NCBI GenBank assembly: GCA_021775425.1
Contig: JAJFHX010000022.1
Location: 116,564-180,563 of the forward strand
Direction of reading: 5' to 3'
DNA: 64,000 nt
DNA from: Hyphomicrobiales bacterium
GTDB taxonomy: Bacteria > Pseudomonadota > Alphaproteobacteria > Rhizobiales > HXMU1428-3
The notes under the pieces were generated by a model. The model saw only the letters and a list, made by a program, of their open reading frames with translations, did not search any database and had not been told where the DNA came from. The position numbers and the translations under genes were made by a program. The number at the start of each line of letters is the position of its first letter. Within the stretch, counting starts at the first letter, position 1. Positions 54,372 to 62,716 of the stretch are shown piece by piece.

Positions 54372-55652
54372 ATGCTTGGACAGTTAATGACAATTCTTAA
54401 GAAATTTTCAATTTTAGGTTTTTCCATTTTAATCGCATCATCAGGTGCCACAGTTGCACAAGCGTATGATAGCTGGTTTGGCACCAGTAATGACAGCGTC
54501 AGCTGGGATCAGAATTTTGACAGATCCGCTGCCAGAGAATGGGAAATGAACCCGCCAAAGGGATTTCCAACTCTGGATAGAGCCAATATCCCTCTCATGA
54601 AAGAAGCCGTAGACAGATACGCAAGAATTGTCTCTTCAGGTGGCTGGCCAACCATTCCAAAAGTGAAAATGGGCCCGGGTCATAGCGGTGAAAACGTTGA
54701 ATTGCTTAGAAGACGCCTCATCATGACCGGTGATTTACAGGAAAATGCCGGTTTTGGTTACGCTACAACCTACGATTATTATGTAGAGCGCGCCGTTAAG
54801 CGTTTCCAGGTTCGTCACGGCCTCACACCAACAGGTGTCATAAAAAGAAGAACACTGGCCGCGCTGAATGTTTCAGCAAAAATAAGATTACGTCAGTTAC
54901 GCACAAACATCGCCCGTCTTAATGGCCTCACCCGTAACACGGCAAAGCGCTATGTCGCAGTGAATGTGCCAGCCCAGCAGATTGAAGTCGTTGAAAATAA
55001 TCGCATTGTTTCAAGACATGCTGCCGTTGTTGGTAAAATTGACCGGCAGACACCGCGTCTGCGCAGCAAAATTCACGAAATCAACTTCAACCCTTACTGG
55101 AACGTGCCGCAAAGCATTGTCAGAAAAGATCTGGTACCAAAAGCCCGGTCAGAAGCCAAAAAAGGCCGTTTTGATCTGCTGGATAGATTCAGAATTTCAG
55201 CTCTTGACGGCAGGGGCCGCGTAGTTGACCCTAAAAAGATCAACTGGTTTTCCAATAATGTTTATAATTACCGTTATCGTCAGGACCCATGGAAAGATAA
55301 CTCAATGGGCTTCGTGAAAATCAATTTCCATAACAAACACGCAGTTTATATGCACGACACACCCTCGAAAAGTCTGTTTGGCCGAAATCTGCGCGCCAAC
55401 AGTTCAGGCTGCATCCGTGTTCAGAACGTCAAACAACTTGTCACCTGGTTGCTAAGGGATAACAAAGGCTGGAGCAGAAGCCGTGTTGATGCCATGCAGA
55501 CAAATGGTGAAAGAAAAGACGTCCGTTTAAAAACCCGGGCGGCTGTCTATTTCGTCTATGTAACTTCATGGGCAACCAAAGATGGCACAGTGCATTTCCG
55601 CCGCGATCTTTATAAAAAGGATGGTGTTGGCGCGACTGCAGCTAAATACTAA
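54372..55652 (+). CDS. L,D-transpeptidase (YkuD) with peptidoglycan-binding domain
   Basis: 426-residue cell-wall enzyme that makes 3-3 cross-links or attaches proteins to peptidoglycan. A signal peptide covers residues ~1-33 (FSILGFSILIASSGATVAQA). Next is a PG_binding_1 domain (about 100-165, NVELLRRRLIMTGDL....DYYVERAVKRFQVRHGLTPTGVIKRRTLAALN). The YkuD catalytic domain follows (about 195-375), with YMHDTPSKSLFGRN and the nucleophile C347 in SSGCIRV. Its own ~640-base upstream region and the LdtR regulator gene before it point to regulated expression, probably with envelope or osmotic stress. ATG 54390 is an alternative start. Confidence 0.94.
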   Translation: MLGQLMTILKKFSILGFSILIASSGATVAQAYDSWFGTSNDSVSWDQNFDRSAAREWEMNPPKGFPTLDRANIPLMKEAVDRYARIVSSGGWPTIPKVKMGPGHSGENVELLRRRLIMTGDLQENAGFGYATTYDYYVERAVKRFQVRHGLTPTGVIKRRTLAALNVSAKIRLRQLRTNIARLNGLTRNTAKRYVAVNVPAQQIEVVENNRIVSRHAAVVGKIDRQTPRLRSKIHEINFNPYWNVPQSIVRKDLVPKARSEAKKGRFDLLDRFRISALDGRGRVVDPKKINWFSNNVYNYRYRQDPWKDNSMGFVKINFHNKHAVYMHDTPSKSLFGRNLRANSSGCIRVQNVKQLVTWLLRDNKGWSRSRVDAMQTNGERKDVRLKTRAAVYFVYVTSWATKDGTVHFRRDLYKKDGVGATAAKY

Positions 55653-55672
55653 AAGCTTATATCCTGATAGAT

Positions 55673-55696
55673 ACGCCGAATATTGAGGCGTTTTTT
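55673..55696 (+). terminator. Terminator of the L,D-transpeptidase gene
   Basis: ACGCC (55673-55677) pairs with GGCGT (55687-55691) around a 9-base loop, followed by a run of six T, 21 bases past the stop. Confidence 0.75.
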
Positions 55697-55735
55697 GAAA
55701 CAAAAAGATATAAACTTTCAATTCAGTTTTATAAC

Positions 55736-55766
55736 AAAGGCCACCTGATAAAAGGTGGCCTTTTTT
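55736..55766 (+). terminator. Second terminator after the L,D-transpeptidase
   Basis: A perfect 11-base stem, AAAGGCCACCT (55736-55746) with AGGTGGCCTTT (55753-55763), followed by further T. Stronger than the first terminator 40 bases upstream; it could be a backup or end a short RNA. Confidence 0.88.
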
Positions 55767-55818
55767 ATTTTAAGGAATCCCTGTACGATCGTCTGACAAA
55801 TGTACCGGGAGATAGCGT

Positions 55819-55887
55819 ATGAAGTACATACCGGTTAGCAAAACAAAGGCCGTAAAACAGATCGCAAATCTGGAACAAACAGCCTGA
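55819..55887 (+). CDS. Possible 22-residue leader or small peptide
   Basis: ATG 55819 is preceded by GGGAG at a suitable distance. It encodes 22 residues (MKYIPVSKTKAVKQIANLEQ plus TA) and ends 25 bases before the DUF6898-like gene. It is basic with no membrane segment. Only the start context supports it; it may be a translated leader, a microprotein or chance. Confidence 0.3.
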   Translation: MKYIPVSKTKAVKQIANLEQTA

Positions 55888-55912
55888 TATCTAATTTGCA
55901 AAGAGAAATCAT

Positions 55913-56116
55913 ATGCGAAAACCTCAAGTCACAAACGGTGAAATTTATTTGGAATTTCAATCTGTTGGGCAAAGCCAGCGGTTAACTGCCATTGACCCGG
56001 AAACCGGGTTAGAGGCAACTGTAATAGGCCCCGTTGCCGCAACCCGTGAGCACATGACCAACCTCGCAATCAAAAAACTGAAAAGAAGAATAGCGCAGGA
56101 AACTTCATCCCTGTGA
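55913..56116 (+). CDS. DUF6898-like small protein (67 aa)
   Basis: 67-residue soluble protein: GEIYLEFQSVGQSQRLTAIDPETGLEATVIGPVAATREHMTNLAIKKLKRRI. The pattern V.AID..TG.E..IIGP..A.......A..KL matches from memory the DUF6898 family of alphaproteobacterial small proteins. No catalytic motif or targeting signal. Function unknown. It stands upstream of glyA, with a 327-base gap. Confidence 0.7.
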   Translation: MRKPQVTNGEIYLEFQSVGQSQRLTAIDPETGLEATVIGPVAATREHMTNLAIKKLKRRIAQETSSL

Positions 56117-56443
56117 GCGCGTACCTTGCCACCTTTTAATAGTCATACCCGGCATAAAACTGCCCGTTAATAATGGCGCCAGAAAATGGTTTTCGCGCCG
56201 GTTTTATGGCCGCTGTCAGCTCTGATCTCATGCCTTTTTTGTCGCATCCAAAATGAATTTTGTGCTCTTGTTGCACCCCTGACAAAGTGTTAGAGAGAAG
56301 TTCGTTTTTAACTAATACCGCCAATCCATTTTCCCGGCGAACGTAAAACTTTGCTAGGGCGCAGCAAACAAACAAAGCAAAACCAATAAAGCTTTTAGAC
56401 AATCGGCAAAATCAGGATGGAACAGGCGAGCGGAGGATCAACT
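56117..56443. other. 327-base region before glyA with a doubtful minus-strand ORF
   Basis: Must contain the glyA promoter. A minus-strand frame (56136-56402, 88 residues) fills most of it but starts with TTG, has no ribosome-binding sequence and matches nothing I know. Its N-terminus (FIGFALFVCCALA) is signal-like, so a small exported protein cannot be excluded. I do not call it as a gene. Confidence 0.4.
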
Positions 56444-57727
56444 ATGAATGCATTTTTTACAAACAGCCTGGAACAATCTGACCCGGATATTTTTAATGCC
56501 ATCACCAAAGAATATGGCCGTCAGTCTCAGGAAATAGAGCTCATCGCCTCAGAAAACATCGTCTCAAAAGCTGTGCTGGATGCTGCTGGTTCTCTGCTGA
56601 CAAATAAATACGCTGAAGGCTACCCCGGCAAACGCTACTATGGTGGCTGTCACTTCGTTGATATTGTCGAGCAACTCGCAATTGAGCGCGCCTGTAAATT
56701 GTTCAATTGTGACTTTGCCAATGTGCAGCCCCACTCAGGCAGTCAGGCCAATCAGGGTGTGTTCCTCTCTCTCATCAAACCGGGCGACACTATCCTTGGC
56801 CTCAGCCTGGATGCGGGCGGGCACCTCACCCATGGCGCCAGACCCAATATGTCAGGCAAATGGTTTAATGCAGTCGCATACGGTGTTGATAAAGAAACCC
56901 ACCTCATTGATTATGATCAGGTCGCACAACTGGCAAGAGAACATCAACCAAAACTGATCATTACCGGCGGCTCAGCTTACCCAAGACAAATCGACTTTGC
57001 CCGTTTCAGAGAAATAGCAGATGAAGTCGGCGCATATTTGCTGGTTGATATGGCTCACTTTGCCGGCCTTGTGGCTGCTGGTGTTCACCTGTCTCCATTC
57101 CCGCACGCTCATGTCGCAACCACAACCACCCACAAAACCTTAAGAGGCCCTCGTGGTGGCATGATCCTGACCAATGATGAAGCGATTAACAAAAAACTGA
57201 ACTCAGCAATTTTCCCTGGCCTTCAGGGTGGCCCGTTAATGCATATCATTGCCGCCAAAGCAGTTGCCTTTGGCGAAGCTTTAACACCTGAATACAAAAC
57301 CTATGCCCAGAACGTGATTGATAATGCAAAAGCGCTGGGCGCAACATTGGTCTCTGCCGGGTTTAATCTGGTATCTGGCGGCACAGACACCCACGTTGTT
57401 CTGGTTGATCTGCGCCCGAAAAATCTGAAAGGCAATGAAGCAGAAGAAGCCATGGGCCGCGCTTTCATCACCTGTAATAAAAACGGCATCCCGTTTGACC
57501 CTGAAAAACCAATGGTCACGTCTGGCATTCGGCTTGGCAGCCCGGCCGGCACAACACGTGGTTTCGGCGTTGCAGAATTTCAGCACGTTGGTGAATTGAT
57601 CACAGAGGTTCTCGAAGGCCTGCAACAGTCTAACAGCGCCGAAGGCAATGCTGAGTGTGAAGCCCGCGTCAAAGCCAAAGCCATCGCATTAACTGATAAA
57701 TTCCCGATCTATAATACTGCGCTATAA
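56444..57727 (+). CDS. glyA: Serine hydroxymethyltransferase
   Basis: 427-residue PLP enzyme that interconverts serine and glycine with tetrahydrofolate and feeds one-carbon metabolism. The N-terminal [20 protein letters not shown] and [17 protein letters not shown] are diagnostic. The PLP lysine is in [16 protein letters not shown]. Length normal. ATG 56444 has GGAGG seven bases upstream; the in-frame ATG at 56417 would add nine residues not seen in the family. A terminator follows. nrdR and the riboflavin genes downstream are in the usual rhizobial order. Confidence 0.97.
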   Translation: MNAFFTNSLEQSDPDIFNAITKEYGRQSQEIELIASENIVSKAVLDAAGSLLTNKYAEGYPGKRYYGGCHFVDIVEQLAIERACKLFNCDFANVQPHSGSQANQGVFLSLIKPGDTILGLSLDAGGHLTHGARPNMSGKWFNAVAYGVDKETHLIDYDQVAQLAREHQPKLIITGGSAYPRQIDFARFREIADEVGAYLLVDMAHFAGLVAAGVHLSPFPHAHVATTTTHKTLRGPRGGMILTNDEAINKKLNSAIFPGLQGGPLMHIIAAKAVAFGEALTPEYKTYAQNVIDNAKALGATLVSAGFNLVSGGTDTHVVLVDLRPKNLKGNEAEEAMGRAFITCNKNGIPFDPEKPMVTSGIRLGSPAGTTRGFGVAEFQHVGELITEVLEGLQQSNSAEGNAECEARVKAKAIALTDKFPIYNTAL

Positions 57728-57784
57728 AGATTGATATACTAAAGGCCTGTGAAAAGGCTGTATGAAGTGGAAAAACAAAAGCAA

Positions 57785-57817
57785 AAAGGCCCTCGTAGAA
57801 ACGGGGGCCTTTCTTTT
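57785..57817 (+). terminator. Rho-independent terminator of glyA
   Basis: AAAGGCCCTCG (57785-57795) pairs with CGGGGGCCTTT (57802-57812) with one G-U-type position, a 6-base loop and a T-rich tail. Confidence 0.88.
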
Positions 57818-57907
57818 CACCACCAGACAGACTAAACTCCCTGTTAGTCAAACCCTCATAAAAATTATCTGTTCAACAGTTCAACTGCCATAAAGGAAAC
57901 CATCCCG

Positions 57908-58426
57908 ATGCGCTGTCCCTATTGCAGCAATAAAGAAACACAGGTCAAAGATAGCCGACCGGCAGAAGACAACCAGTCAATCCGTCGCCGTCGTTCCTGC
58001 TCAGCCTGCGGCGGGCGGTTCACCACCTTTGAACGCGTTCAATTGCGCGAGCTTAGCGTCGCCAAAAGAAGCGGCAAAACCGTGCCCTTTGACAGAGACA
58101 AGCTTTATCGCTCAATCCGCATTGCGCTACGAAAACGCAAAGTCGATGATGAACGTGTTGATCAGTTAATCTCCGGCATCGTCCGCCAGCTTGAAGCATC
58201 CGGTGAAAGCGTCGTCACCTCAGACAAAATCGGCGGCCTGGTCATGGATGGCCTGAAGATGTTGGACGAAGTCGCCTATGTCCGCTTCGCCTCAGTTTAC
58301 CGCAATTTCCGTGAAGCAGCTGATTTCGGCAATGTGCTTGATGAACTCTCTGACGATAAAATCACAGTTTTGGCAGATGTAAATGCAGATAAAGACTTGG
58401 CAGATAAAGTGACAGACGACCAATGA
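57908..58426 (+). CDS. nrdR: Transcriptional repressor NrdR
   Basis: 172-residue repressor of ribonucleotide reductase genes that senses ATP/dATP. The N-terminal zinc ribbon has CPYC and CSACGGRF. The ATP-cone follows ([27 protein letters not shown]...[14 protein letters not shown]), then the conserved [15 protein letters not shown]. It is slightly longer than usual because of a variable acidic C-terminal tail. AAAGGAAA lies upstream. It heads the riboflavin/nusB gene run; no NrdR box was identified here. Confidence 0.96.
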   Translation: MRCPYCSNKETQVKDSRPAEDNQSIRRRRSCSACGGRFTTFERVQLRELSVAKRSGKTVPFDRDKLYRSIRIALRKRKVDDERVDQLISGIVRQLEASGESVVTSDKIGGLVMDGLKMLDEVAYVRFASVYRNFREAADFGNVLDELSDDKITVLADVNADKDLADKVTDDQ

Positions 58427-58486
58427 AAAGATGCGTTATGCTGGCCGGATTCTAGCCTGACCAATACAGTACCCAATAACCAGCGA

Positions 58487-59677
58487 ATGTCAGCCGCGAT
58501 AGTGAAAACAGCAACATCAGCTATGAAGTTTACAGCCGAACAAGATGAAAAATACATGCGTGTCGCTCTGGCAATGGCACGTCGTGGCCTAGGGCGCACC
58601 AGCCCTAATCCTTCTGTTGGTGCAGTGGTCGTCAGCTCAACAGAAGGTCGTCATATTGTTCTTGGCCGCGGCACAACCGGCATCGGCGGCACCCCCCACG
58701 CAGAGCCTATAGCTATCAATAACGCAGATAAGAACCAGCCACACAATACTACCTGCCTCTATGTCACATTAGAGCCCTGCAACCACACAGGTCGTACGCC
58801 CCCCTGCACTGAAGCAATCATCAAAGCCGGAATAAAACGCGTGGTGATCGCCTCTAACGATCCTGATGAACGAGTGAGCGGCAGTGGCATCGCCAGGTTA
58901 AAGCAGGAAGGGATCGAAGTGATAGAAGGCATTTGCCGCAAAGAAGCTGATCATATCAACGCCGGTCATATTCTGCGGCAAACTGAAAAAAGACCATATC
59001 TGATCGTGAAATCCGCCATTGCATCAAATGATTTGATCAGACAGGCAAAAGCCGGTCAGCCACAATGGGTCACATCTGTTATGGCCCGCAATCGAAGCCA
59101 TCTGTTAAGAGCAGAATGTGATGCCATCCTTATTGGTCGCACAACAGCCGAGCAGGACAACCCAACCCTGACTTGCCGCCTGCCCGCTATGGAAAACAGA
59201 AGCCCGCAACCGATCATTATTGATCAGAATTTAAAATTACCTGCTGATTTAAAACTGTTTCACACATCTGAAAACTGTGATGAAAAAAACAGAGATGAAA
59301 AAATGACCTGGGTTGTATGTAGCGATGAGTTATCATCAGAAAAGATGAGCGCCTATCAGCAAAGAAATGTCAGGCTCATACCCGTTGCCCTGAACAAAGA
59401 CAATAAAATTGACCTGAACGCGATGCTGTCAGCACTCGTTGATAAAGGCATCTCACGGCTGTTGATAGAGGGTGGCCCAACAACAAACAAAGCTTTTTTT
59501 GAGCAAACGCTTGTTGATCAGTACAATATTTTCAAAGGGTCAGAGCCTGCACCAAAGGGAAGCCTGTTGCCATTTGTAGATAAGCCGCTCACCTGGCCGG
59601 TTGAAACATTCGGCTTCACTCTTAATCACCAGCAAAAGCTGGGACATAATATCATGTATCAATATCAAAGAGACTGA
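58487..59677 (+). CDS. ribD: Bifunctional riboflavin deaminase/reductase RibD
   Basis: 396-residue enzyme for steps two and three of riboflavin synthesis. The N-terminal zinc deaminase domain has the HAEPIAI motif and TLEPCNHTGRTPPCTEAI. The C-terminal reductase domain has YLIVKSAIASNDL and, later, SRLLIEGGPTTNKAFF. The C-terminal part is slightly atypical: canonical K.A.SLDG appears as KSAIASNDL. In-frame ATG 58523 (MKFTAEQ) is a reasonable alternative start nearer the family N-terminus. It lies 60 bases after nrdR, in line with ribE, ribB, ribH and nusB. Confidence 0.94.
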   Translation: MSAAIVKTATSAMKFTAEQDEKYMRVALAMARRGLGRTSPNPSVGAVVVSSTEGRHIVLGRGTTGIGGTPHAEPIAINNADKNQPHNTTCLYVTLEPCNHTGRTPPCTEAIIKAGIKRVVIASNDPDERVSGSGIARLKQEGIEVIEGICRKEADHINAGHILRQTEKRPYLIVKSAIASNDLIRQAKAGQPQWVTSVMARNRSHLLRAECDAILIGRTTAEQDNPTLTCRLPAMENRSPQPIIIDQNLKLPADLKLFHTSENCDEKNRDEKMTWVVCSDELSSEKMSAYQQRNVRLIPVALNKDNKIDLNAMLSALVDKGISRLLIEGGPTTNKAFFEQTLVDQYNIFKGSEPAPKGSLLPFVDKPLTWPVETFGFTLNHQQKLGHNIMYQYQRD

Positions 59678-59756
59678 GTTAGGTTCACCGCCATCTGGTC
59701 AATAACCGGTCAACAGGTCAGATTAATAAGCACAAAACAGCCAAAGGCAAAAAACA

Positions 59757-60371
59757 ATGTTCACAGGCATCATCACTGATCAGGGCACGCTCCTCAAAAG
59801 AGTGGGTGGCGAGTTTGAAATCGCCTGCCATTATGATCCGGCCACAATTGAGCTTGGCGCGTCCATAGCCTGTGATGGTTGCTGCCTGACAGTCATTGAA
59901 ATTCTAAACCGTGAAGAAGAGGCATGCAGTTTCAAAGTAGATGTATCACCTGAAACCATTGATGTAACTACATTGGCAAACTGGGTTGAAGGCCAGAAAA
60001 TCAATCTCGAACGGGCGTTAAAAATGGGTGATGAATTTGGCGGCCACATCGTCTCTGGTCATGTTGATGGCAAAGCGGTCATTCGCTCAAAAACAGAAGT
60101 TGGAAATTCATATCAATATCAGATTGAAGCGCCTGAAGATTTAAAGATATTTATCGCCGCCAAAGGGTCAGTTACATTAAATGGCGTGTCTCTCACGGTA
60201 AACGAAGTGGATGATAACATCTTTGGTGTCAATATCATTCCTCACACATATGCAGAAACCACATGGCACCATTGCAAAGTGGGTGATGAAATTAACATTG
60301 AAGTTGATATGCTGGCCCGCTATGCCATAAGAGCCAGTCAGGCAATAACAAGCGGCAATGTTAAGAATTAA
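59757..60371 (+). CDS. ribE: Riboflavin synthase (alpha subunit)
   Basis: 204-residue enzyme that dismutates two 6,7-dimethyl-8-ribityllumazine molecules to riboflavin. It starts with the diagnostic MFTGIIT and has two lumazine-binding repeats. The first is about 1-97 with SIACDGCCLTVIE; the second is about 98-195 with GGHIVSGHVDGKA and GSVTLNGVSLTVNEV. Length normal. It sits between ribD and ribB. Confidence 0.96.
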   Translation: MFTGIITDQGTLLKRVGGEFEIACHYDPATIELGASIACDGCCLTVIEILNREEEACSFKVDVSPETIDVTTLANWVEGQKINLERALKMGDEFGGHIVSGHVDGKAVIRSKTEVGNSYQYQIEAPEDLKIFIAAKGSVTLNGVSLTVNEVDDNIFGVNIIPHTYAETTWHHCKVGDEINIEVDMLARYAIRASQAITSGNVKN

Positions 60372-60407
60372 GACTGGTGAAAAACGATCAGCCACTAAAT
60401 ACCTAAG

Positions 60408-61577
60408 ATGAGTATGTTAAAACAAAGCAAGATGATGACAGAGCAAATGAGCAAAACCCCAACCCTGCATTCAGGCATTTCACCGATTGAAGAGATCATA
60501 AAAGATGCCAGCCAGGGGCGCATGTTCATTCTGGTTGATGCCGAAAACCGTGAAAACGAGGGAGATCTGATCATCCCCGGTGCTTATGCAGATAGTGCAG
60601 CAGTTAATTTCATGGCCAAGTATGGCCGCGGCCTGATTTGTCTGGCTCTTTCAGCAACAAGAGCAAAACAGCTGAACCTTGATTATATGGTCCGCCACAA
60701 TCAGGCCCGCAATCAGACAGCCTTCACAGTTTCAATTGAAGCAAGAGAAGGCATCAGCACCGGCATTTCAGCGCATGACAGAGCCCACACCATCGCCGTC
60801 GCCACCAGCGAAAAAACTGGCGCGCATGATATTGTCTCACCTGGCCACGTCTTCCCTCTTATTGCCCGTGAAGGCGGGGTTCTGGTCAGGGCAGGGCACA
60901 CAGAGGCAGCTGTTGATATTGCCCGCTTAGCCGGTCAGAATCCATCCGGTGTCATCTGTGAAATCATGAATGATGATGGCTCCATGGCCCGCCTGCCGGA
61001 TCTGATTGAATTTGCTCAAAAACATGATCTGAAAATTGGCACCATCGCTGATTTGATCGCTTACAGGCGCGCGAATGATAATCTCATCACCAAAGTATCG
61101 GAACACACAATTAATTCCCCCTTTGGCGGCGAATTCACCTGCCGGGTCTATCGCTCAAAACCTGATGATGTTGAACATCTTGCATTAATTAAAGGGTCTG
61201 TTAATCCAAATGAGCCAACATTAGTCCGCATGCATGGCTGCAATATCATGCAGGATATTTTAGGTCTGAATGTGAGCATGGCAGGAGCTGAAACCATTCA
61301 GAAATCAATGGCCATCATTAATGAGCAGCAAAGCGGGGTGATTGTTCTGGTGCGCCATGGTGAAAAAGGCAACCTTTCCACAACCCTGAGTGAAACGACA
61401 GAAGCTGAAAAGAAAGATCAAAAATCAGAGCGTTTGTTAGAATATGGTATCGGCGCACAGATTTTATCTGATATAGGAATACAAAAAATAATTTTACTTA
61501 GTAATTCAAAACTGCCAAAGATCATCGGGCTGGATGCCTATAATCTTGAAATCCTTGGTCATAGACCAATCGACTAA
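60408..61577 (+). CDS. ribB: RibB with GTP cyclohydrolase II-like tail lacking zinc motif
   Basis: 389-residue protein. The N-terminal ~215 residues are 3,4-dihydroxy-2-butanone 4-phosphate synthase (DAENRENEGDLIIPG, the acidic loop; later HTIAVATSEKTGAHDIVSPGHVFPL and RAGHTEAAVDIARLAG). The C-terminal ~170 residues align with GTP cyclohydrolase II. However, the zinc-binding C...G...C.C segment after VR.H appears as VRMHGCNIMQDILGLNVSM, with a single Cys, so cyclohydrolase activity is unlikely. Such RibB-X hybrids are known in proteobacteria. A separate RibA must act elsewhere. The last codons overlap a three-unit tandem repeat. Confidence 0.92.
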   Translation: MSMLKQSKMMTEQMSKTPTLHSGISPIEEIIKDASQGRMFILVDAENRENEGDLIIPGAYADSAAVNFMAKYGRGLICLALSATRAKQLNLDYMVRHNQARNQTAFTVSIEAREGISTGISAHDRAHTIAVATSEKTGAHDIVSPGHVFPLIAREGGVLVRAGHTEAAVDIARLAGQNPSGVICEIMNDDGSMARLPDLIEFAQKHDLKIGTIADLIAYRRANDNLITKVSEHTINSPFGGEFTCRVYRSKPDDVEHLALIKGSVNPNEPTLVRMHGCNIMQDILGLNVSMAGAETIQKSMAIINEQQSGVIVLVRHGEKGNLSTTLSETTEAEKKDQKSERLLEYGIGAQILSDIGIQKIILLSNSKLPKIIGLDAYNLEILGHRPID

Positions 61578-61631
61578 AAGAGGTCATAGACCAATCGACT
61601 GAGAGAGGTCATAGACCGATCAACTGAGCGA
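61557..61631. repeat. Three 25-base tandem repeats at the ribB-ribH junction
   Basis: Units at 61557-61581, 61582-61606 and 61607-61631, each beginning GGTCATAGACC. Unit 1 covers the last ribB codons (Gly-His-Arg-Pro-Ile-Asp, stop at 61575-61577). Units 2 and 3 are noncoding copies with a few changes. The GGTC-ATA-GACC core is palindromic. Confidence 0.85.
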
Positions 61632-61683
61632 AACCACACATTCAATTTGTGCCAGGAACTGAGAACCGGAATATATAGTCATC

Positions 61684-62172
61684 ATGCCCAACAATTCTAA
61701 AACCAAACACATCCTCGTGCTGCTAAGCCGATATTATGAAGATGTGGCAGACCAGTTGCTGAAAGGCACAAAAGACTGCCTTGGTGAGGCGGGTGCTACC
61801 TATGAAGTGTTTGAAGTTCCAGGCGCGCTTGAAATTCCCCAGGCACTGGCCGCAGCTGTAGATAATGGCCTCTTCGATGATGAGCCGGATACTTATTTTC
61901 ACGGTGCCATCGCGCTTGGCTGTGTCATCAGAGGGGAAACTTCGCATTATGATATCGTCGCCGAGCAGTCATCCCGCCTATTGCTGAACACCAGCGTTGG
62001 AGATGTGATCCCGCTGGGTAATGGCATTCTGACTGTGGAAACACACGAACAGGCCATGGTTCGCGCTTCAGTTGACCAGAAAAACAAAGGGGCAGATGCC
62101 GCCAAAGCCTGCCTGCGCATCATCGAGCTGACAGAAGAATTCAGCGAAATTGCCGATGATGAGGACAAATAA
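61684..62172 (+). CDS. ribH: 6,7-dimethyl-8-ribityllumazine synthase
   Basis: 162-residue lumazine synthase that joins the RibB product to the RibD product. Typical blocks: a substrate site VFEVPGALEIPQAL, GAIALGCVIRGETSHYDIV, and GNGILTVETHEQAMVRA. It forms pentamers or icosahedral capsids in relatives. Length normal. Its stop lies immediately before the nusB start. Confidence 0.96.
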   Translation: MPNNSKTKHILVLLSRYYEDVADQLLKGTKDCLGEAGATYEVFEVPGALEIPQALAAAVDNGLFDDEPDTYFHGAIALGCVIRGETSHYDIVAEQSSRLLLNTSVGDVIPLGNGILTVETHEQAMVRASVDQKNKGADAAKACLRIIELTEEFSEIADDEDK

Positions 62173-62173
62173 A

Positions 62174-62665
62174 ATGGCTGAAGCTAAAAAAGCCACCTCA
62201 AATAAAAACCGTCGATCAGGAGCAAGGCTGGCAGCCGTTCAGGCCCTCTATCAGATGGATGTCGCACAAACTGACATCGAAGACGTGATGAAAGAATTCG
62301 TCGCCTTTCGCCTTGGCAAAGAAGTTGAAGGCGAGCTGATGAACAAAGCTGACATCGCCTTTTTCACAGACCTGTTAAAAGGCATCGTCAGAGAACAAAG
62401 AAATCTCGATCCTGTTATTGATCAACATCTTGCTTCAAAATGGCGGCTAAACCGAATTGACAGCACCTTGCGCGCAATTTTGCGCGCTGGCGCTTATGAA
62501 ATTACCGGTCGGGCAGAAATCCCACATGCCGTGGTAATCAGCGAATATGTCGATGTTGCCCATGCTTTTTTCGAGGAAGATGAACCAAAAGTTGTCAACG
62601 CTGTCCTGCAAAATATCTGGCAATCAAAGCAACAGGAAACTGAACAGCCGGACGAAGATCAGTAA
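62174..62665 (+). CDS. nusB: Transcription antitermination factor NusB
   Basis: 163-residue all-helical factor that binds boxA RNA with NusE for rRNA antitermination. RSGARLAAVQALYQMDVAQTD opens the family pattern. Later come LDPVIDQHLASKWRLNRIDSTLRAILRAGAYEI and PHAVVISEYVDVAHAFFEEDEPKVVNAVL. ATG 62174 has GAGGAC upstream within the ribH end; the frame open to 62150 overlaps ribH and is less likely. Cotranscribed with ribH. Confidence 0.96.
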   Translation: MAEAKKATSNKNRRSGARLAAVQALYQMDVAQTDIEDVMKEFVAFRLGKEVEGELMNKADIAFFTDLLKGIVREQRNLDPVIDQHLASKWRLNRIDSTLRAILRAGAYEITGRAEIPHAVVISEYVDVAHAFFEEDEPKVVNAVLQNIWQSKQQETEQPDEDQ

Positions 62666-62716
62666 ATGCCGCTGATAGCAACCGGCAGCGAATAAAACAG
62701 AGTCTGAATATAAAAA

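Noticed and set aside
56136..56402. 88-residue minus-strand ORF with a signal-like N-terminus
   Set aside because: TTG start, no ribosome-binding sequence, no recognisable family, and it occupies the expected glyA promoter. Not strong enough to call.
59678..60407. FMN riboswitch controlling the riboflavin genes
   Set aside because: No RFN-element core sequence or multi-stem arrangement was seen in the gaps before ribE or ribB, and these gaps are too short.
61557..61631. Three 25-base direct repeats that could suggest a CRISPR-like array
   Set aside because: The units are contiguous with no spacers, and the first is the coding end of ribB. No cas genes are present.
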